Shown: positions 32,305-41,352, numbered from the stretch's first letter. The stretch: 64,000 nt of DNA from 13-2-20CM-66-19 sp963824395 (GCA_963824395.1 CAWGPF010000001.1:620001-684000), one strand, 5' to 3'. Program-made: numbers and translations. Notes: generated by a model from the letters alone, not told the origin.

Positions 32305-32877
32305 TCAGGCGGCGAGAACGCCCTTTTTCTTTGCAGCGTCCGTGGCCAGAAGGTCCATGAGCGGCGGCGACAGGCAATCGTAGGGCTCAAGTCCGAGCTC
32401 TTTGAGACGAGCGCGCACGGCGCCCATCTGATCGGGCTTGGTGCCCGACTCGATGATCGAGGAAACGAAGGCGGCAAAACGCGGCTCCTCCCAGCCCTCC
32501 TCCTTCGACAGCTCGGTATGGAAGAAGTCCAGGCCGTGGAACGGGTGCGCCTTGTTCTCGATGCGCCCGTACATGTGTACGCCGCAGCCGGTGCAGGCAT
32601 AGCGCTGGATGGGGGCCTTCTCGTCGACGATCTTGAGCTTGTTGCCGTTGGCCGTCACCGTGACCTTGTCGCGGCTGATGACACCGATGACCGAGAACGT
32701 CGCCCCGGCGGGCTTCCAGCACTTGGTGCAGCCACAGGCGTGGTTGAAGGCGACGTTGCCGCCGATCTTCACCGTCACCGGGTTACTGCTGCACTTGCAG
32801 GTGAGCGTGCCGCCGCCGAAGTTCGGGGTGCCCTTCTTGACTCCGTTGTCAACCGACGGATGGATCTTGATTGCCAT
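32305..32877 (-). CDS. gfa: S-(hydroxymethyl)glutathione synthase (Gfa)
   Basis: A 190-residue member of the glutathione-dependent formaldehyde-activating family, which promotes condensation of formaldehyde with glutathione. Zinc-site cysteines are visible in LTCKCSS, ACGCTKC and ACTGCGVHMYG. The HPFHGLDFFHTEL segment and the C-terminal EPYDCLSPPLMD match canonical full-length Gfa. The gene follows the sigma-54 activator by 55 bp, places formaldehyde removal in the same run as methanol dehydrogenase, and is followed by a terminator. Confidence 0.95.
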   Translation of the reverse strand: MAIKIHPSVDNGVKKGTPNFGGGTLTCKCSSNPVTVKIGGNVAFNHACGCTKCWKPAGATFSVIGVISRDKVTVTANGNKLKIVDEKAPIQRYACTGCGVHMYGRIENKAHPFHGLDFFHTELSKEEGWEEPRFAAFVSSIIESGTKPDQMGAVRARLKELGLEPYDCLSPPLMDLLATDAAKKKGVLAA

Positions 32878-32932
32878 GGTAAGCGTGCCTCATCACTTGG
32901 GTTTGTAGGTGTTGTGCGGCCCGCAGCGGGCT

Positions 32933-34927
32933 TCAGTCCGAATCCTGCATGGCCGCGGCCAGCTGCGGCGCATGTCGCAGCAGCCCGTGCCGATGGATCT
33001 TGCGGTAGATGGTGCGCCGGCTGATGTGCAGCCGTGCGGCCGCCGCGCTCACGTTCCACTGGCACGACTCGAGCATGCGACGCAGTGCGTCGCGCTCGGC
33101 ACCACTGAGCACGCTCTCGCCCTCGACATCGAGTGCGGTGTCCGTGTCGCCGCGCGGGACCTCCTCGGCTGCGCATCCGGCCAGCCACTCCTCGTTGAAG
33201 TCGGCGAGCGTCAGGTGCTCTGCGCTGCGCAGGGCGAGCATGGTGCGCACGACGTTGCGCAGCTGGCGTACGTTGCCGGGCCAGGAGTGGCGCACCAGGC
33301 GCTCGAGCAGCGCCGGCTCGATCTGGACCGCCTCGGCGCCGGCCTCGCTGCGCAGCAGCTTCATGATGAGTTCGGCGCTGTCGGTGCGCTGGCGCAGGGG
33401 CGGCAGCCGCACGGTGATGCCGTTCAGGCGATAGTAGAGGTCCTCGCGGAACTGGCCCTTGGCGATCAGGTCGAGCGGGTGGTGCTGGGTGGCGCTGATG
33501 ACGCGCACGTCGACGCTCACCACCTTGCTGGCCCCGAGCGGCATCACCTCGCGGTCCTCGATGACGTTCAGGAGGCGCGTCTGCAGGGTGACCGGCATGT
33601 CGCCGATCTCATCGAGGAACAGCGTGCCGCCGTTGGCCTGCAGGATGCGCCCGATGCCTCCCTCGCGCGAGGCCCCGGTGAAGGCGCCCGGCTTGTGGCC
33701 GAACAGCTCGCTCTCGATGAGGGTCTCGGGGATCGCCGCGCAGTTGACGGTGACAAAGGGCTTGTCGGCACGGTTGCTGGCGTTGTGGATGGCACGCGCA
33801 CAGAAGCCCTTGCCGGTGCCGGTCTCCCCGAGCAGCAGCACCGAAATGTCGCGGTCCACCACGCGGCGCAGCACCTCGGTGTTGTGCTGCATCACAGGAT
33901 CGGCCGACTGCAGGCACTCGAGCGTGCCGCGCGCGACGGCCGGTGCGCTCGTCTCGGCAGCGCCGACGCTCACCGGCGCGCGGCGCGGCGCATCCACGGG
34001 CGGGTGCACGGTGGCGAACCAGCGGCGCTGCGCCACCTTCGGGCTCAGGGCTTCGGCACGGTAGCCGCGCTGCGCGGCAAGACGGGTGAGAGTGGCGAGC
34101 GTCGTCTCGAGCACCTGCTCGACGCGCTGGCCGCACACCGCCTCGTGGTTGCGCTGCCCGAGGAGCGTCAGGCCGGAGCGGTTGACGCCGCGGATGATCC
34201 CCTGCTCGTCGAAGGCGAGCACGCCCTCACCGGGGGTGCTGACAAACTCCGCGCAGCGGTGGAAACGCACCAGGTGCAGGTCGCGGCACGCGGACAGGAG
34301 CGTACGGTTCTCGACGTTGGTGGCCGCCATCTCCACCAGCGCGAGCGTGTGGCTCTGCGGGTTGGAGGAGGAGCCGGAGATGTCCAGCGCCGCCAGCAGC
34401 TCGCCGCGCATGTCGAAGATCGGCGCGGCACAGCAGGTGAGCGCGGTGTTCTGGGCGAGGAAGTGATCGGTCCTGTGGATGACGACGGAGCGCCCCGTGG
34501 TGAGGCAGGTGCCCATGCCATTGGTGCCCATCTCCCGCTCGCTCCACATGACCCCCTCGCGGAAGCCGCTGCGGCGCGCGGTGGCGGAGAAGCCGGTATC
34601 GCCGACGTAGCTCAAGATCACCCCGTCGCGGTCGGTCAGCATGATGCTGTATTCGGAGTGCTTGATGAGCTTGCCCAGCGCCTCCATCTCGATGCGCGCG
34701 ATGCCCAGCAGCACGCCGAGGCGATCGCGGCGCGCCTGCAGGTCGGCCGCCTCCACGCTGTTGGGGCGCTTGATCTCCTGGGGATCCAGGGCATAGGCGT
34801 TGAGGCAACGGCTCCAGGAGGAGCGCACCAGGTCGGTGATCGGAAGCTCTGCCCCATGCCGGCGGACCAGGTTGCCAATGTGGTCCGCATGAGTGTGGGA
34901 CGCGGGTCGCGCACGCATCATAACCAA
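32933..34927 (-). CDS. Sigma-54-dependent activator, AcoR-like
   Basis: A 664-residue enhancer-binding protein. An N-terminal GAF-containing sensor region (about 60-320) is followed by an AAA+ domain with Walker A GETGTGKG (367-374), the sigma-54-contact loop GAFTGA (414-419) and Walker B GGTLFLDEIGD. A Fis-type helix-turn-helix (SAAAARLHISRRTIYRKI) ends the protein. This is the AcoR/ActR-type layout. All catalytic motifs look intact. It is encoded between the cytochrome c and gfa genes, so it is likely the regulator of the methanol genes, perhaps sensing an alcohol, aldehyde or redox signal. Matching sites occur upstream of xoxF. Confidence 0.92.
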   Translation of the reverse strand: MVMMRARPASHTHADHIGNLVRRHGAELPITDLVRSSWSRCLNAYALDPQEIKRPNSVEAADLQARRDRLGVLLGIARIEMEALGKLIKHSEYSIMLTDRDGVILSYVGDTGFSATARRSGFREGVMWSEREMGTNGMGTCLTTGRSVVIHRTDHFLAQNTALTCCAAPIFDMRGELLAALDISGSSSNPQSHTLALVEMAATNVENRTLLSACRDLHLVRFHRCAEFVSTPGEGVLAFDEQGIIRGVNRSGLTLLGQRNHEAVCGQRVEQVLETTLATLTRLAAQRGYRAEALSPKVAQRRWFATVHPPVDAPRRAPVSVGAAETSAPAVARGTLECLQSADPVMQHNTEVLRRVVDRDISVLLLGETGTGKGFCARAIHNASNRADKPFVTVNCAAIPETLIESELFGHKPGAFTGASREGGIGRILQANGGTLFLDEIGDMPVTLQTRLLNVIEDREVMPLGASKVVSVDVRVISATQHHPLDLIAKGQFREDLYYRLNGITVRLPPLRQRTDSAELIMKLLRSEAGAEAVQIEPALLERLVRHSWPGNVRQLRNVVRTMLALRSAEHLTLADFNEEWLAGCAAEEVPRGDTDTALDVEGESVLSGAERDALRRMLESCQWNVSAAAARLHISRRTIYRKIHRHGLLRHAPQLAAAMQDSD

Positions 34928-34960
34928 AACTCCCCCTCAACCATCCCCAAGCTCGTGCGA

Positions 34961-35500
34961 TCAATCTTCCTTCAGCGGCGGACAGCCGAACTTGCACTCC
35001 GGCGCGCCGTGATAGTTGGAACGCACAAACGCAAGGATGCGCCACAAATCGTCGTCCGTCTTCACTACCAGGCCCATCTGTGGCATCGGACCAACAACAT
35101 TCTCCTGGGCCTTGCGGCTGTACCCCTTGCTTTGCAGGATCTGGGTGCCGTAGGCAACCAGGCGGAACAGGGTGTCGTCGTCGCCCCCGTACACCCAGGT
35201 GTCGTTGGTCAGGGGCGGACACATGCCGCCGCCGCCGGTGCCCCCATGGCAGCCGTTGCAGCCATAGTTAAGGTAAAGCTTGCCCCCCGCAGCCACCGCG
35301 TCGGCGTCGGTGTCCTTGTAGGGGTTCTTCAGGGTGCCCTGGGGGGCTGAGTCCGCCCGCTGCACCGGAGACATAGGGGCACCGGGCGCTGCCGCAGCGG
35401 GTGCCGCCGCCGGGGCGGCCGGGGGCGCAGCCTGCTGCTGCGCATGAATCAGGGAAGACGTCAGGCCTGCCAGGCAAACGATCAACACTCTCTTAAGCAC
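34961..35500 (-). CDS. Periplasmic c-type cytochrome, XoxG-like
   Basis: A 179-residue monohaem cytochrome with a signal peptide (cleavage at IHA/Q), then a Pro/Ala-rich linker (about 20-45) and one haem site CNGCH in LYLNYGCNGCHGG. The probable axial Met lies in VGPMPQMGLVV. It is located between the XoxJ-like gene and the regulator, where the XoxG electron acceptor of lanthanide methanol dehydrogenase is usually encoded. The C-terminus has two extra Cys (PECKFGCPP) that could form a disulfide. Confidence 0.85.
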   Translation of the reverse strand: MLKRVLIVCLAGLTSSLIHAQQQAAPPAAPAAAPAAAAPGAPMSPVQRADSAPQGTLKNPYKDTDADAVAAGGKLYLNYGCNGCHGGTGGGGMCPPLTNDTWVYGGDDDTLFRLVAYGTQILQSKGYSRKAQENVVGPMPQMGLVVKTDDDLWRILAFVRSNYHGAPECKFGCPPLKED

Positions 35501-35539
35501 TACGCGCCCTCTGTTTCACTACCTGCACATGCGTCCCTG

Positions 35540-37159
35540 CTACGCTCCCGGTCGCGACGCCGGCTCATCCAGGAGCTTAATCACTTTCGGATCTCCCTTG
35601 TCACGCGCGATCGACAGCGCCGTGTCACCGCGCTCAGTCTGCGCCTTTACATTGGCGCCGGCGCGCACCAGCAGTTCGACCATATCGGCACGGCCGTTCG
35701 CCGCGGCGATCATAAGTGCGGTGACGCCGCCACTGTTCTTGGCGTTCACGTCGGCGCCCTTCTGGATCAGCGCCTGCACGAGCGGTGCGGAATGATTGGC
35801 CGTGGCGAGCATGAGCGGGGTGTAACCGCCCTCGCCGACCGGTCGCGCCGGATCTGCGCCTGCCTGCAGCAGCGCCACGGCGGCCTTGTCCTTGCCGTAC
35901 TGGGCCGCAATCCCCAGCGGACTTAAATTCTGATTGCTGAGCGCATTGGCATCCGCGCCCTTGGCGGCGAGGATCTTCACGTCCTCGGGACTATCGAGGT
36001 AGGCCGCCGTCATGAGCGGCGTCCAGCCATCGCGGTCCCGTTCGTTAGCGTCGGCCCCGTGGGCCAGCAGGAATTCGACCATGGAGGGCTCGGCCATGAT
36101 GATGGCATGGTGCAGGGGCGTCTCACCCTGCAGGTCCTGGGCTGAAACGGAAGCGTGCTTCTTCTCCAGGAGATAAGCGACGCGCTTCTCGTCGTTAGCC
36201 ATCACCGCGTTGTTGAGCTCCGTGTTCACGTTGGCACCGTGCGCGAGCCACTCGTTCAGCTGCGCGATGCTCACGGTTGCGGTCGCCTGCTTGGGTTCGG
36301 GCGGTGCCGGCTTGTAGGGTCCGTGGGCGGGAAGATCTCCGCTGATGATGCAGTCATCGCAGCTGACCAGCGGCACGCCGTATTCCACCAGGATGGCGCG
36401 GATCGCATCCTTCTGTTCGTGCAGCGCCCTGTTGAGAGTCTGCTGCAGGGCCTTGTCGTTGCGGCGTACGGCGACCGCCATGTCGAACTCGAGCGGGGTC
36501 GAGTCATCGAGGAGGTTGACCGGCTGCAGCGTGATGGGCGCATGCTGCATCGTCTTAAAGTAGCCCGCCATGGGCCCCCAGGCGGCTGCCACGTCGAGCT
36601 TGCCGTCGATGACCTCCTGCACCTGGTAGCTCGGCTGGTCCTTGGCAACGAGGTCAGCGTCATGGCTCAGGTAATGGATCTGCACGTTGCCGACGCCGTG
36701 GTTGGCGAGCGCTTCGCGCACGGCGGAGGTCTGGTACACGCCGACCTTGAGTTTTTTCAGCCGCGGGTCGTCGAGGTTCTTGAAGTCGTAAGCGCGCTCG
36801 CTGCGGTACGCGAGCACGAAGGTCGTGCGGTAGAGCGGCGCGGTGGTAATGACGTCATCGGCATCGACGGGCATGTCGATCATGACGTCGCATTGCTCGG
36901 CATCGAGGGTGTTGCGGGTCTGCCCGCGTTCGATCCCGGGACGGTAGTAATACTCGACCGAGGTGTCCATCGCCTTGGCGAGCACGGCCGCGATCTTATT
37001 CTCGAAGCCCTCGCCCTTGTTGTTGGAGAGCGGCATGTTGCCCGGATCGGCGCACACCCGGAGCGCTGCCTGCGCTGGGGTTACCGCGAACGTCAGCGCA
37101 GCCGTAGCCAGGGCGGCGGCCAGCAAGGGTCCGCTTCGCATCCTCGTTCTCATTGTCAT
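35540..37159 (-). CDS. xoxJ: XoxJ/MoxJ-like binding protein fused to ankyrin repeats
   Basis: A 539-residue exported protein. Residues 1-31 are a signal peptide; about 32-295 form a periplasmic-binding domain starting LRVCADPGNMPLSN, the usual beginning of quinoprotein-dehydrogenase-associated binding proteins (MoxJ/XoxJ). It ends with the family's CDDC stretch (VSCDDCIISGDLPAHGPY). Residues ~315-530 then contain about seven ankyrin repeats (for example GETPLHHAIIMAEPSMVEFL, GWTPLMTAAYLDSPEDVKIL). XoxJ helps methanol dehydrogenase maturation or electron transfer. The ankyrin tail is not part of the standard protein and may bind XoxF or the cytochrome. It follows xoxF by about 113 bp. Later Met codons (37153, 37141) are possible starts. 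Confidence 0.88.
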   Translation of the reverse strand: MTMRTRMRSGPLLAAALATAALTFAVTPAQAALRVCADPGNMPLSNNKGEGFENKIAAVLAKAMDTSVEYYYRPGIERGQTRNTLDAEQCDVMIDMPVDADDVITTAPLYRTTFVLAYRSERAYDFKNLDDPRLKKLKVGVYQTSAVREALANHGVGNVQIHYLSHDADLVAKDQPSYQVQEVIDGKLDVAAAWGPMAGYFKTMQHAPITLQPVNLLDDSTPLEFDMAVAVRRNDKALQQTLNRALHEQKDAIRAILVEYGVPLVSCDDCIISGDLPAHGPYKPAPPEPKQATATVSIAQLNEWLAHGANVNTELNNAVMANDEKRVAYLLEKKHASVSAQDLQGETPLHHAIIMAEPSMVEFLLAHGADANERDRDGWTPLMTAAYLDSPEDVKILAAKGADANALSNQNLSPLGIAAQYGKDKAAVALLQAGADPARPVGEGGYTPLMLATANHSAPLVQALIQKGADVNAKNSGGVTALMIAAANGRADMVELLVRAGANVKAQTERGDTALSIARDKGDPKVIKLLDEPASRPGA

Positions 37160-37272
37160 TTCGACTCGGCTCCTCGGCTCCGCGTTCCCTGTGGCGCCTT
37201 CGCCCGGAAGAAGGGATGCGCCCGGCGTTACCGCCGGGCGCACCCTGTTCCATCAAACTCAAACTCGATCCG

Positions 37273-39144
37273 TCAATTCCCCACGGCGAAGGTGTAGAGC
37301 GTGCCCCCCTGCGGGATCATGCTCAGGTTCGCCGCCTTGGTCATGGCGGTGGCGCCGATCGCGCCGAACTTATCGTTCAGGTCCAGGCCCGCGGTGACCG
37401 GCAGGCCGATCCAGCCGCCGATGCCGCTCCACACGGACACGTACTGCTTGCCATTCACCCGGTAGGTGATCGGGTTGCCGATGATTCCCGAACCCAGCCG
37501 GCGCTGCCACAGGACCTTGCCGGTGGCACGATCCACCGCGCGGAAGTCCCCGCCCAGGCTGCCGTAGAACGCCACGCCGCCATCAGTGACGAGCGCGCCA
37601 CCCCAGTTCGGATACTGGTCCGGGATTTCCCACACCGTCTCACCGGTCAGCACGTTGAACTTCTTGAACTTGCCCGTGATGCCCGGCTTCTCCGGGTACA
37701 TGTACACGTTAGCGAACACGTACACGATGCCCTGCTGGGTATGTGAGCGCTCCTGCGGCTCATCTTCCATACACCAGTTATTGGTCGGGCAGTACGCCAT
37801 GCCAGGCTCGCTCGGATCGATCGCACAGGGCTGCTGATCCTTGCCGCCCATCGCGGACGGACAGGCCTGGGTATTGCCGTGCACCTTCAGGGGCGAGTGT
37901 TCGTACACCTTGACCGGGCGGCCGGTCTTCATGTCGATCTTTTCCGCCCAGTTGGTGGTGACGTACTTGTTCGCGCGCAGCAGCGTGCCATCGGTGCGGT
38001 CGAGCACATACGCGAAGCCGTTGCGGTCGAAGTGGATGAGCACCTTGTGCATCTTCCCATCGACGTTCAGGTCTTCGAGCATGTTCTCGTTGATGCCGTC
38101 GTAGTCCCACTGGTCAAACGGCGTCATCTGGTAGGCCCAGACCACTTCGCCGGTGTCGACCTTGCGGGCAAAAATGGTCATCGACCACTTGTTGTCCCAC
38201 TTGCCGCTGTTGCAGGCTTCCTGCGTGACGGGCGTCGCGCCGCAGCGGTAGGAGGGGCTCCACAGTCCCGGGTTACCGCTCGAGGCGTACACCAGCTTCA
38301 GCTCGGGGTCGTAGCTGTAGAAGCCCCACATCGCGCCACCACCACGCTTCCACTCGTCGCCGGGGTAGCTGGAGATGCCGATGTCGTGGCCGGCAGTGCC
38401 GTACTCGGGATGCTTCTTGTTGGAATCCTTCGTCAGACAGACGTCTTTGTCGGACCCCGTGTTGTAGCACTCCCAGACCTTCTTGCCGTCAGCCAGGTTG
38501 TACGCCGTGAAGCGCCCGCGGGCCGCGAACTCGTCGCCACCGAAGCCGATGAGCACCTTGCCCTCGGCAATGATCGGCGCCGGGGTGATGGTCTCGCCCT
38601 TGTCCGGGTAAGCGTGCTTGACGACCCACACTTCCTTGCCCGTGACCGCATCGAGTGCAATCACGAAGCCGTCGAGGGTGCCAAATACCAGCTTGCCGTC
38701 GGCATAGGACATGCCGCGGTTGACGGTGTCGCAGCAGGCGCGCGGCACCGCGGAATCATCGCGATTGGTGGTCTTCTTGTAGTTCCAGGTTTCCTTCGGA
38801 TGGTCCGGATCAGACAGGTCGAGCGCCTGGATGATGTTGGGCCAGCCACTCTCCATGTACATCATCGGCTTGCCGTTCACCGTGACGACGAGGGGCTGTC
38901 CCTCATGGCCACGCAGCGTGCCGGATGACTGTGACCAGATCATCTGCAGCTTGCCGACGTTGCCGGTGTTGATGTCCTTTAGCGCGCTGTGGCGCGTCAG
39001 GGACTGATCGCCGCCAGGGGCGGCCCAGAGATTAGGATCTTTTGAGCGGTCGGTTACTTCATCGCCGAATGCCGCTGCGCAGAACGCTCCAAGTGCCAGG
39101 CCGGCACTTATGGCGCATAGAGTTTTCTTGCGTTCGAATCGCAT
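37273..39144 (-). CDS. xoxF: XoxF-type lanthanide-dependent methanol dehydrogenase
   Basis: A periplasmic PQQ quinoprotein of 623 residues that oxidises methanol, probably to formaldehyde. After a signal peptide it shows the eight-bladed propeller sequence of the family, the vicinal disulfide C137-C138 (RACCDTVN) and the active-site DYD (D347, D349) in FDQWDYDGINE. The second Asp, two residues after the catalytic one, is the hallmark of lanthanide-binding XoxF and is absent in calcium-type MxaF. No mxaI small subunit is encoded nearby. Downstream are xoxJ-like and cytochrome c genes on the same strand. Regulation by the sigma-54 activator is suggested by sites upstream. Confidence 0.95.
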   Translation of the reverse strand: MRFERKKTLCAISAGLALGAFCAAAFGDEVTDRSKDPNLWAAPGGDQSLTRHSALKDINTGNVGKLQMIWSQSSGTLRGHEGQPLVVTVNGKPMMYMESGWPNIIQALDLSDPDHPKETWNYKKTTNRDDSAVPRACCDTVNRGMSYADGKLVFGTLDGFVIALDAVTGKEVWVVKHAYPDKGETITPAPIIAEGKVLIGFGGDEFAARGRFTAYNLADGKKVWECYNTGSDKDVCLTKDSNKKHPEYGTAGHDIGISSYPGDEWKRGGGAMWGFYSYDPELKLVYASSGNPGLWSPSYRCGATPVTQEACNSGKWDNKWSMTIFARKVDTGEVVWAYQMTPFDQWDYDGINENMLEDLNVDGKMHKVLIHFDRNGFAYVLDRTDGTLLRANKYVTTNWAEKIDMKTGRPVKVYEHSPLKVHGNTQACPSAMGGKDQQPCAIDPSEPGMAYCPTNNWCMEDEPQERSHTQQGIVYVFANVYMYPEKPGITGKFKKFNVLTGETVWEIPDQYPNWGGALVTDGGVAFYGSLGGDFRAVDRATGKVLWQRRLGSGIIGNPITYRVNGKQYVSVWSGIGGWIGLPVTAGLDLNDKFGAIGATAMTKAANLSMIPQGGTLYTFAVGN

Positions 39145-39243
39145 ACGCAGTTCTCCTCAGATGGATTTCGAATCGTTCGTTCGTCGTGAGCACCGCTGTG
39201 CGCGCATTCTTTGTTGAGCATGCCTATGCACCTTATCGGCCTC

Positions 39244-39257
39244 GCAACCACGTTCCC
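39244..39257 (-). promoter_or_regulatory. Candidate sigma-54 (-24/-12) promoter of xoxF
   Basis: Read on the minus strand, GG at 39257-39256 and GC at 39245-39244 have the required 10-nt spacing, within GGGAACGTGGTTGC. The -12 half TTGC is good; the -24 half matches only GG and one A. It would give a leader of about 90 nt before the xoxF ATG. Confidence 0.4.
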
Positions 39258-39348
39258 CAAATCAGACCTCGTGCTTGCTCTTCACCCTGATCAAAATCGC
39301 GGCGAATATCATAGTCTTACTCGCATTCATGTGCAGTACGCCGAGTTC

Positions 39349-39377
39349 GCCACAAACCTGTGCCACAAATGACACAG
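39349..39377. promoter_or_regulatory. Candidate activator-binding site (UAS) upstream of xoxF
   Basis: CTGTGCC-N6-GACACAG (39358-39377) is a near-perfect dyad with six of seven pairs matching. The same stretch contains two direct copies of GCCACAAA, at 39349-39356 and 39362-39369, 13 bp apart. It is about 100 bp upstream of the sigma-54-like element, the usual position for enhancer-binding proteins. Confidence 0.4.
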
Positions 39378-39671
39378 TTCGGAAGCGAGTAGTCGTGCTA
39401 CGCCGCTACTGCGCCGCGCCGCTGCAAGCAGATTGCGGCGCTGCGTAATGGGAATTTGTCGTGTCTTTGCATAAGCCCTACATCCAGCCGGCGCGCTGCG
39501 TCACGCGAGCGTCACACCGAGTGCCCAAGGCATGCTCGGGTAACGCGCGGCCGCGTCCTTAAGAAAACTTTGCCCGCAGGATCGAACCCTGGCCCGCGCC
39601 GCGCAGCGGCGACACGTGCGAGCGCACGCGGTGCCCGCCCCGTGGCGGAGGCTGCCGCACGGCCTGCAGCG

Positions 39672-39706
39672 AAAAAAAGCGTCGACGGCCCGAAGGCCGC
39701 CGACGC
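39672..39706 (-). terminator. Rho-independent terminator after the porin gene
   Basis: A 12-bp stem with one mismatch (39679-39690 with 39695-39706) and a CGAA loop. On the minus strand it is followed by seven T (the A run at 39672-39678). It lies 54 bp past the porin stop. Confidence 0.85.
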
Positions 39707-39759
39707 ACTTGCGTAGCCGTGAGAATGGTAGCCCGCTCCTGAAAGTGCGCGTCGCGCTC

Positions 39760-41091
39760 TTAGAAGCCCAGGTACGCGCCGATGTTCACCGTGGTCGCGC
39801 TGTTCTTGTTACCCAGATCGTCGGTACCGACGAAGGTGTCGTTGTGGGCCGTGCTCCAGGCGCGCGTACCCTCAAGTAACAGTGTCAGGTTCTTGGTCAG
39901 CGAGTAGTACACACCCAGGGTGGCCTTCTCGTTCTTCGACACCATGAACGGGTTGGCGGCCTGGTCGAAGGTGCTGGCGTAGTCGAGCTTGCTGATGCCG
40001 TAGTTGGCACCGAGCTTCACCGCGCCGAGCTTGTAGGTCACCTGCACCATCCCGCCGTCGGACTTGCGCGTCTGGCCGTCGCCGCCGAACGCAGCCCCGC
40101 CGTTGTAGGCGCCACCGTCAAACAGCGCCGTCGTGCCGAGCCCCTTGGCGTAGTAGCCGTAGATGAACGCCTCGAGGTCCGCCACGTCAACCTTCACGAA
40201 GAGGTCAGCACCGCTGCCGGTGTAGTCATATGCGCTCAGGTTCTCATCGATGTAGTTCTGCTTCTGCGTGATGCCCGCCAGCGACACATAGAGTTTGCTC
40301 GTGCCGCTGAAGGGCAGCGTGTAGGTCAGCTTGCCGTGGAAGCCCGGCGCCTTCTTGGCCTGCGTCGTGCCCGCGTCGCTCAGCGAATTGAGCGGGTCGA
40401 ACGCGCCTACCGTCACGTTGAAGCCTGCAAAGTCCGGACTCGTCCAGTCGATCTGCGCCAGCCAGTCGGTGTAGATGTAGCCGAAGCCGATGCCACCGAG
40501 CGTGGTGTTGGAGGGTGAGGGTCCGGCGGCACTGCCCGGAGCGCCGACGCCCGGCAGTGTCATGTCGTTCAGGATCACGTCCGCACCGAACAGGCCGATG
40601 TTACGGCCGAAGGTGAAGGTTCCCATGTCCTTGTTGCCGAACGTCAGGTAGACCTGGCGAATGTCCAGGCCGGTGGTGCCGAGCGCGGTGTTGGTCGGAC
40701 CATTGCCGGTCTGCAGGTTCGGGCTGCCGCCGTCATTGGTGGCGATGCCCGGGAACAGGCCGAAGTGCGCCGCGATGTCGATACCGTTCTGCGTGGTCTT
40801 CACGCCGAAGCTGATCGAGGCGGGCAGGAGGCCGTTGCCGATGTTGGAGACGCTGCTGTTGCCGTTGGCAGACCCGGTGCAGGTCAGTCCGCCAGCAACG
40901 CTTACCGCGCTCGAAGCGCTCTGGCAGCTCGACCAGATGTAGTCGACGTTGATCTCGCCATTGACCGAGAAGGTCCAGTTGCCGTCCGAGGTCGTAAAGT
41001 CAGCCGCCTCGAGCGGTAGCGCCGCTACGGCCAACAGGCCGCCGGCCACTAACGGCCCGAGGATCCTTTGAGTTACGCGCATGTGCTTCAT
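39760..41091 (-). CDS. General porin-like outer-membrane protein
   Basis: A 443-residue beta-barrel protein with a signal peptide (cleavage at LEAAD) and alternating strands throughout, starting NWTFSVNGEINVDYIW and ending in NIGAYLGF with the terminal Phe recognised by the BAM machine. GTFTFGRNIGLFG and similar strands match trimeric porins of the Porin_4 type. It is Gly/Asn/Thr-rich and Cys-poor apart from one pair in loop 1. It lies upstream of xoxF with its own terminator and may provide the entry route for small substrates. Met 4 is an alternative start. Confidence 0.85.
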   Translation of the reverse strand: MKHMRVTQRILGPLVAGGLLAVAALPLEAADFTTSDGNWTFSVNGEINVDYIWSSCQSASSAVSVAGGLTCTGSANGNSSVSNIGNGLLPASISFGVKTTQNGIDIAAHFGLFPGIATNDGGSPNLQTGNGPTNTALGTTGLDIRQVYLTFGNKDMGTFTFGRNIGLFGADVILNDMTLPGVGAPGSAAGPSPSNTTLGGIGFGYIYTDWLAQIDWTSPDFAGFNVTVGAFDPLNSLSDAGTTQAKKAPGFHGKLTYTLPFSGTSKLYVSLAGITQKQNYIDENLSAYDYTGSGADLFVKVDVADLEAFIYGYYAKGLGTTALFDGGAYNGGAAFGGDGQTRKSDGGMVQVTYKLGAVKLGANYGISKLDYASTFDQAANPFMVSKNEKATLGVYYSLTKNLTLLLEGTRAWSTAHNDTFVGTDDLGNKNSATTVNIGAYLGF

Positions 41092-41190
41092 CGAATGACT
41101 CCCGCAGTGTGTGAGATGCCTTCAAATGGCGGCTCGCCGCCTTATTGCTGTCAGATGCCAGGAACCTATCGCCGGCAGAGCAAGGTACGT

Positions 41191-41206
41191 GCCAACAGAT
41201 GTTGGC
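41191..41206. promoter_or_regulatory. Perfect 16-bp inverted repeat in the porin leader
   Basis: GCCAACA-GA-TGTTGGC is an exact palindrome with a 2-bp centre. It lies about 100 bp before the porin ATG and just downstream of a minus-strand TAATAT (41222-41217) that could be the -10 box. It could be an operator or a hairpin at the mRNA 5' end. Confidence 0.45.
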
Positions 41207-41352
41207 TCCAGACAACATATTAAGATTACACGGATCAAGAAGTTAGGCCATCTAATAGTTCCAGGGCGACAGTGCGCCGCCAGAAAGGCCACAGTGTGCC
41301 GCACGAGTGGTACGAAAACGTCCCACTGTGCCGGGCGGGTGTGCCGCGACGT

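Larger units (their letters stand above)
39145..39671. other. Non-coding region upstream of xoxF
   Basis: This long gap is less GC-rich than its surroundings next to xoxF. It holds the candidate sigma-54 element (39244-39257) and upstream dyad (39349-39377) listed separately. The distal third, nearer the porin terminator, is GC-rich and featureless to me; a GTTCGATC at about 39580 looks like a tRNA T-loop but does not pair. Confidence 0.5.

Noticed and set aside
32909..35350. An 813-codon open frame on the plus strand
   Set aside because: It lies entirely over the sigma-54 activator and cytochrome genes on the other strand, is His/Arg/Gly-rich without domains, and arises from high GC at third positions.
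37273..39144. Calcium-type MxaF methanol dehydrogenase
   Set aside because: The extra Asp (D349) two residues after the catalytic Asp marks XoxF, and no mxaI gene is present.
39570..39600. tRNA T-arm-like GGGTTCGATCC on the minus strand
   Set aside because: The stem bases do not pair properly and no acceptor or anticodon arm fits around it.
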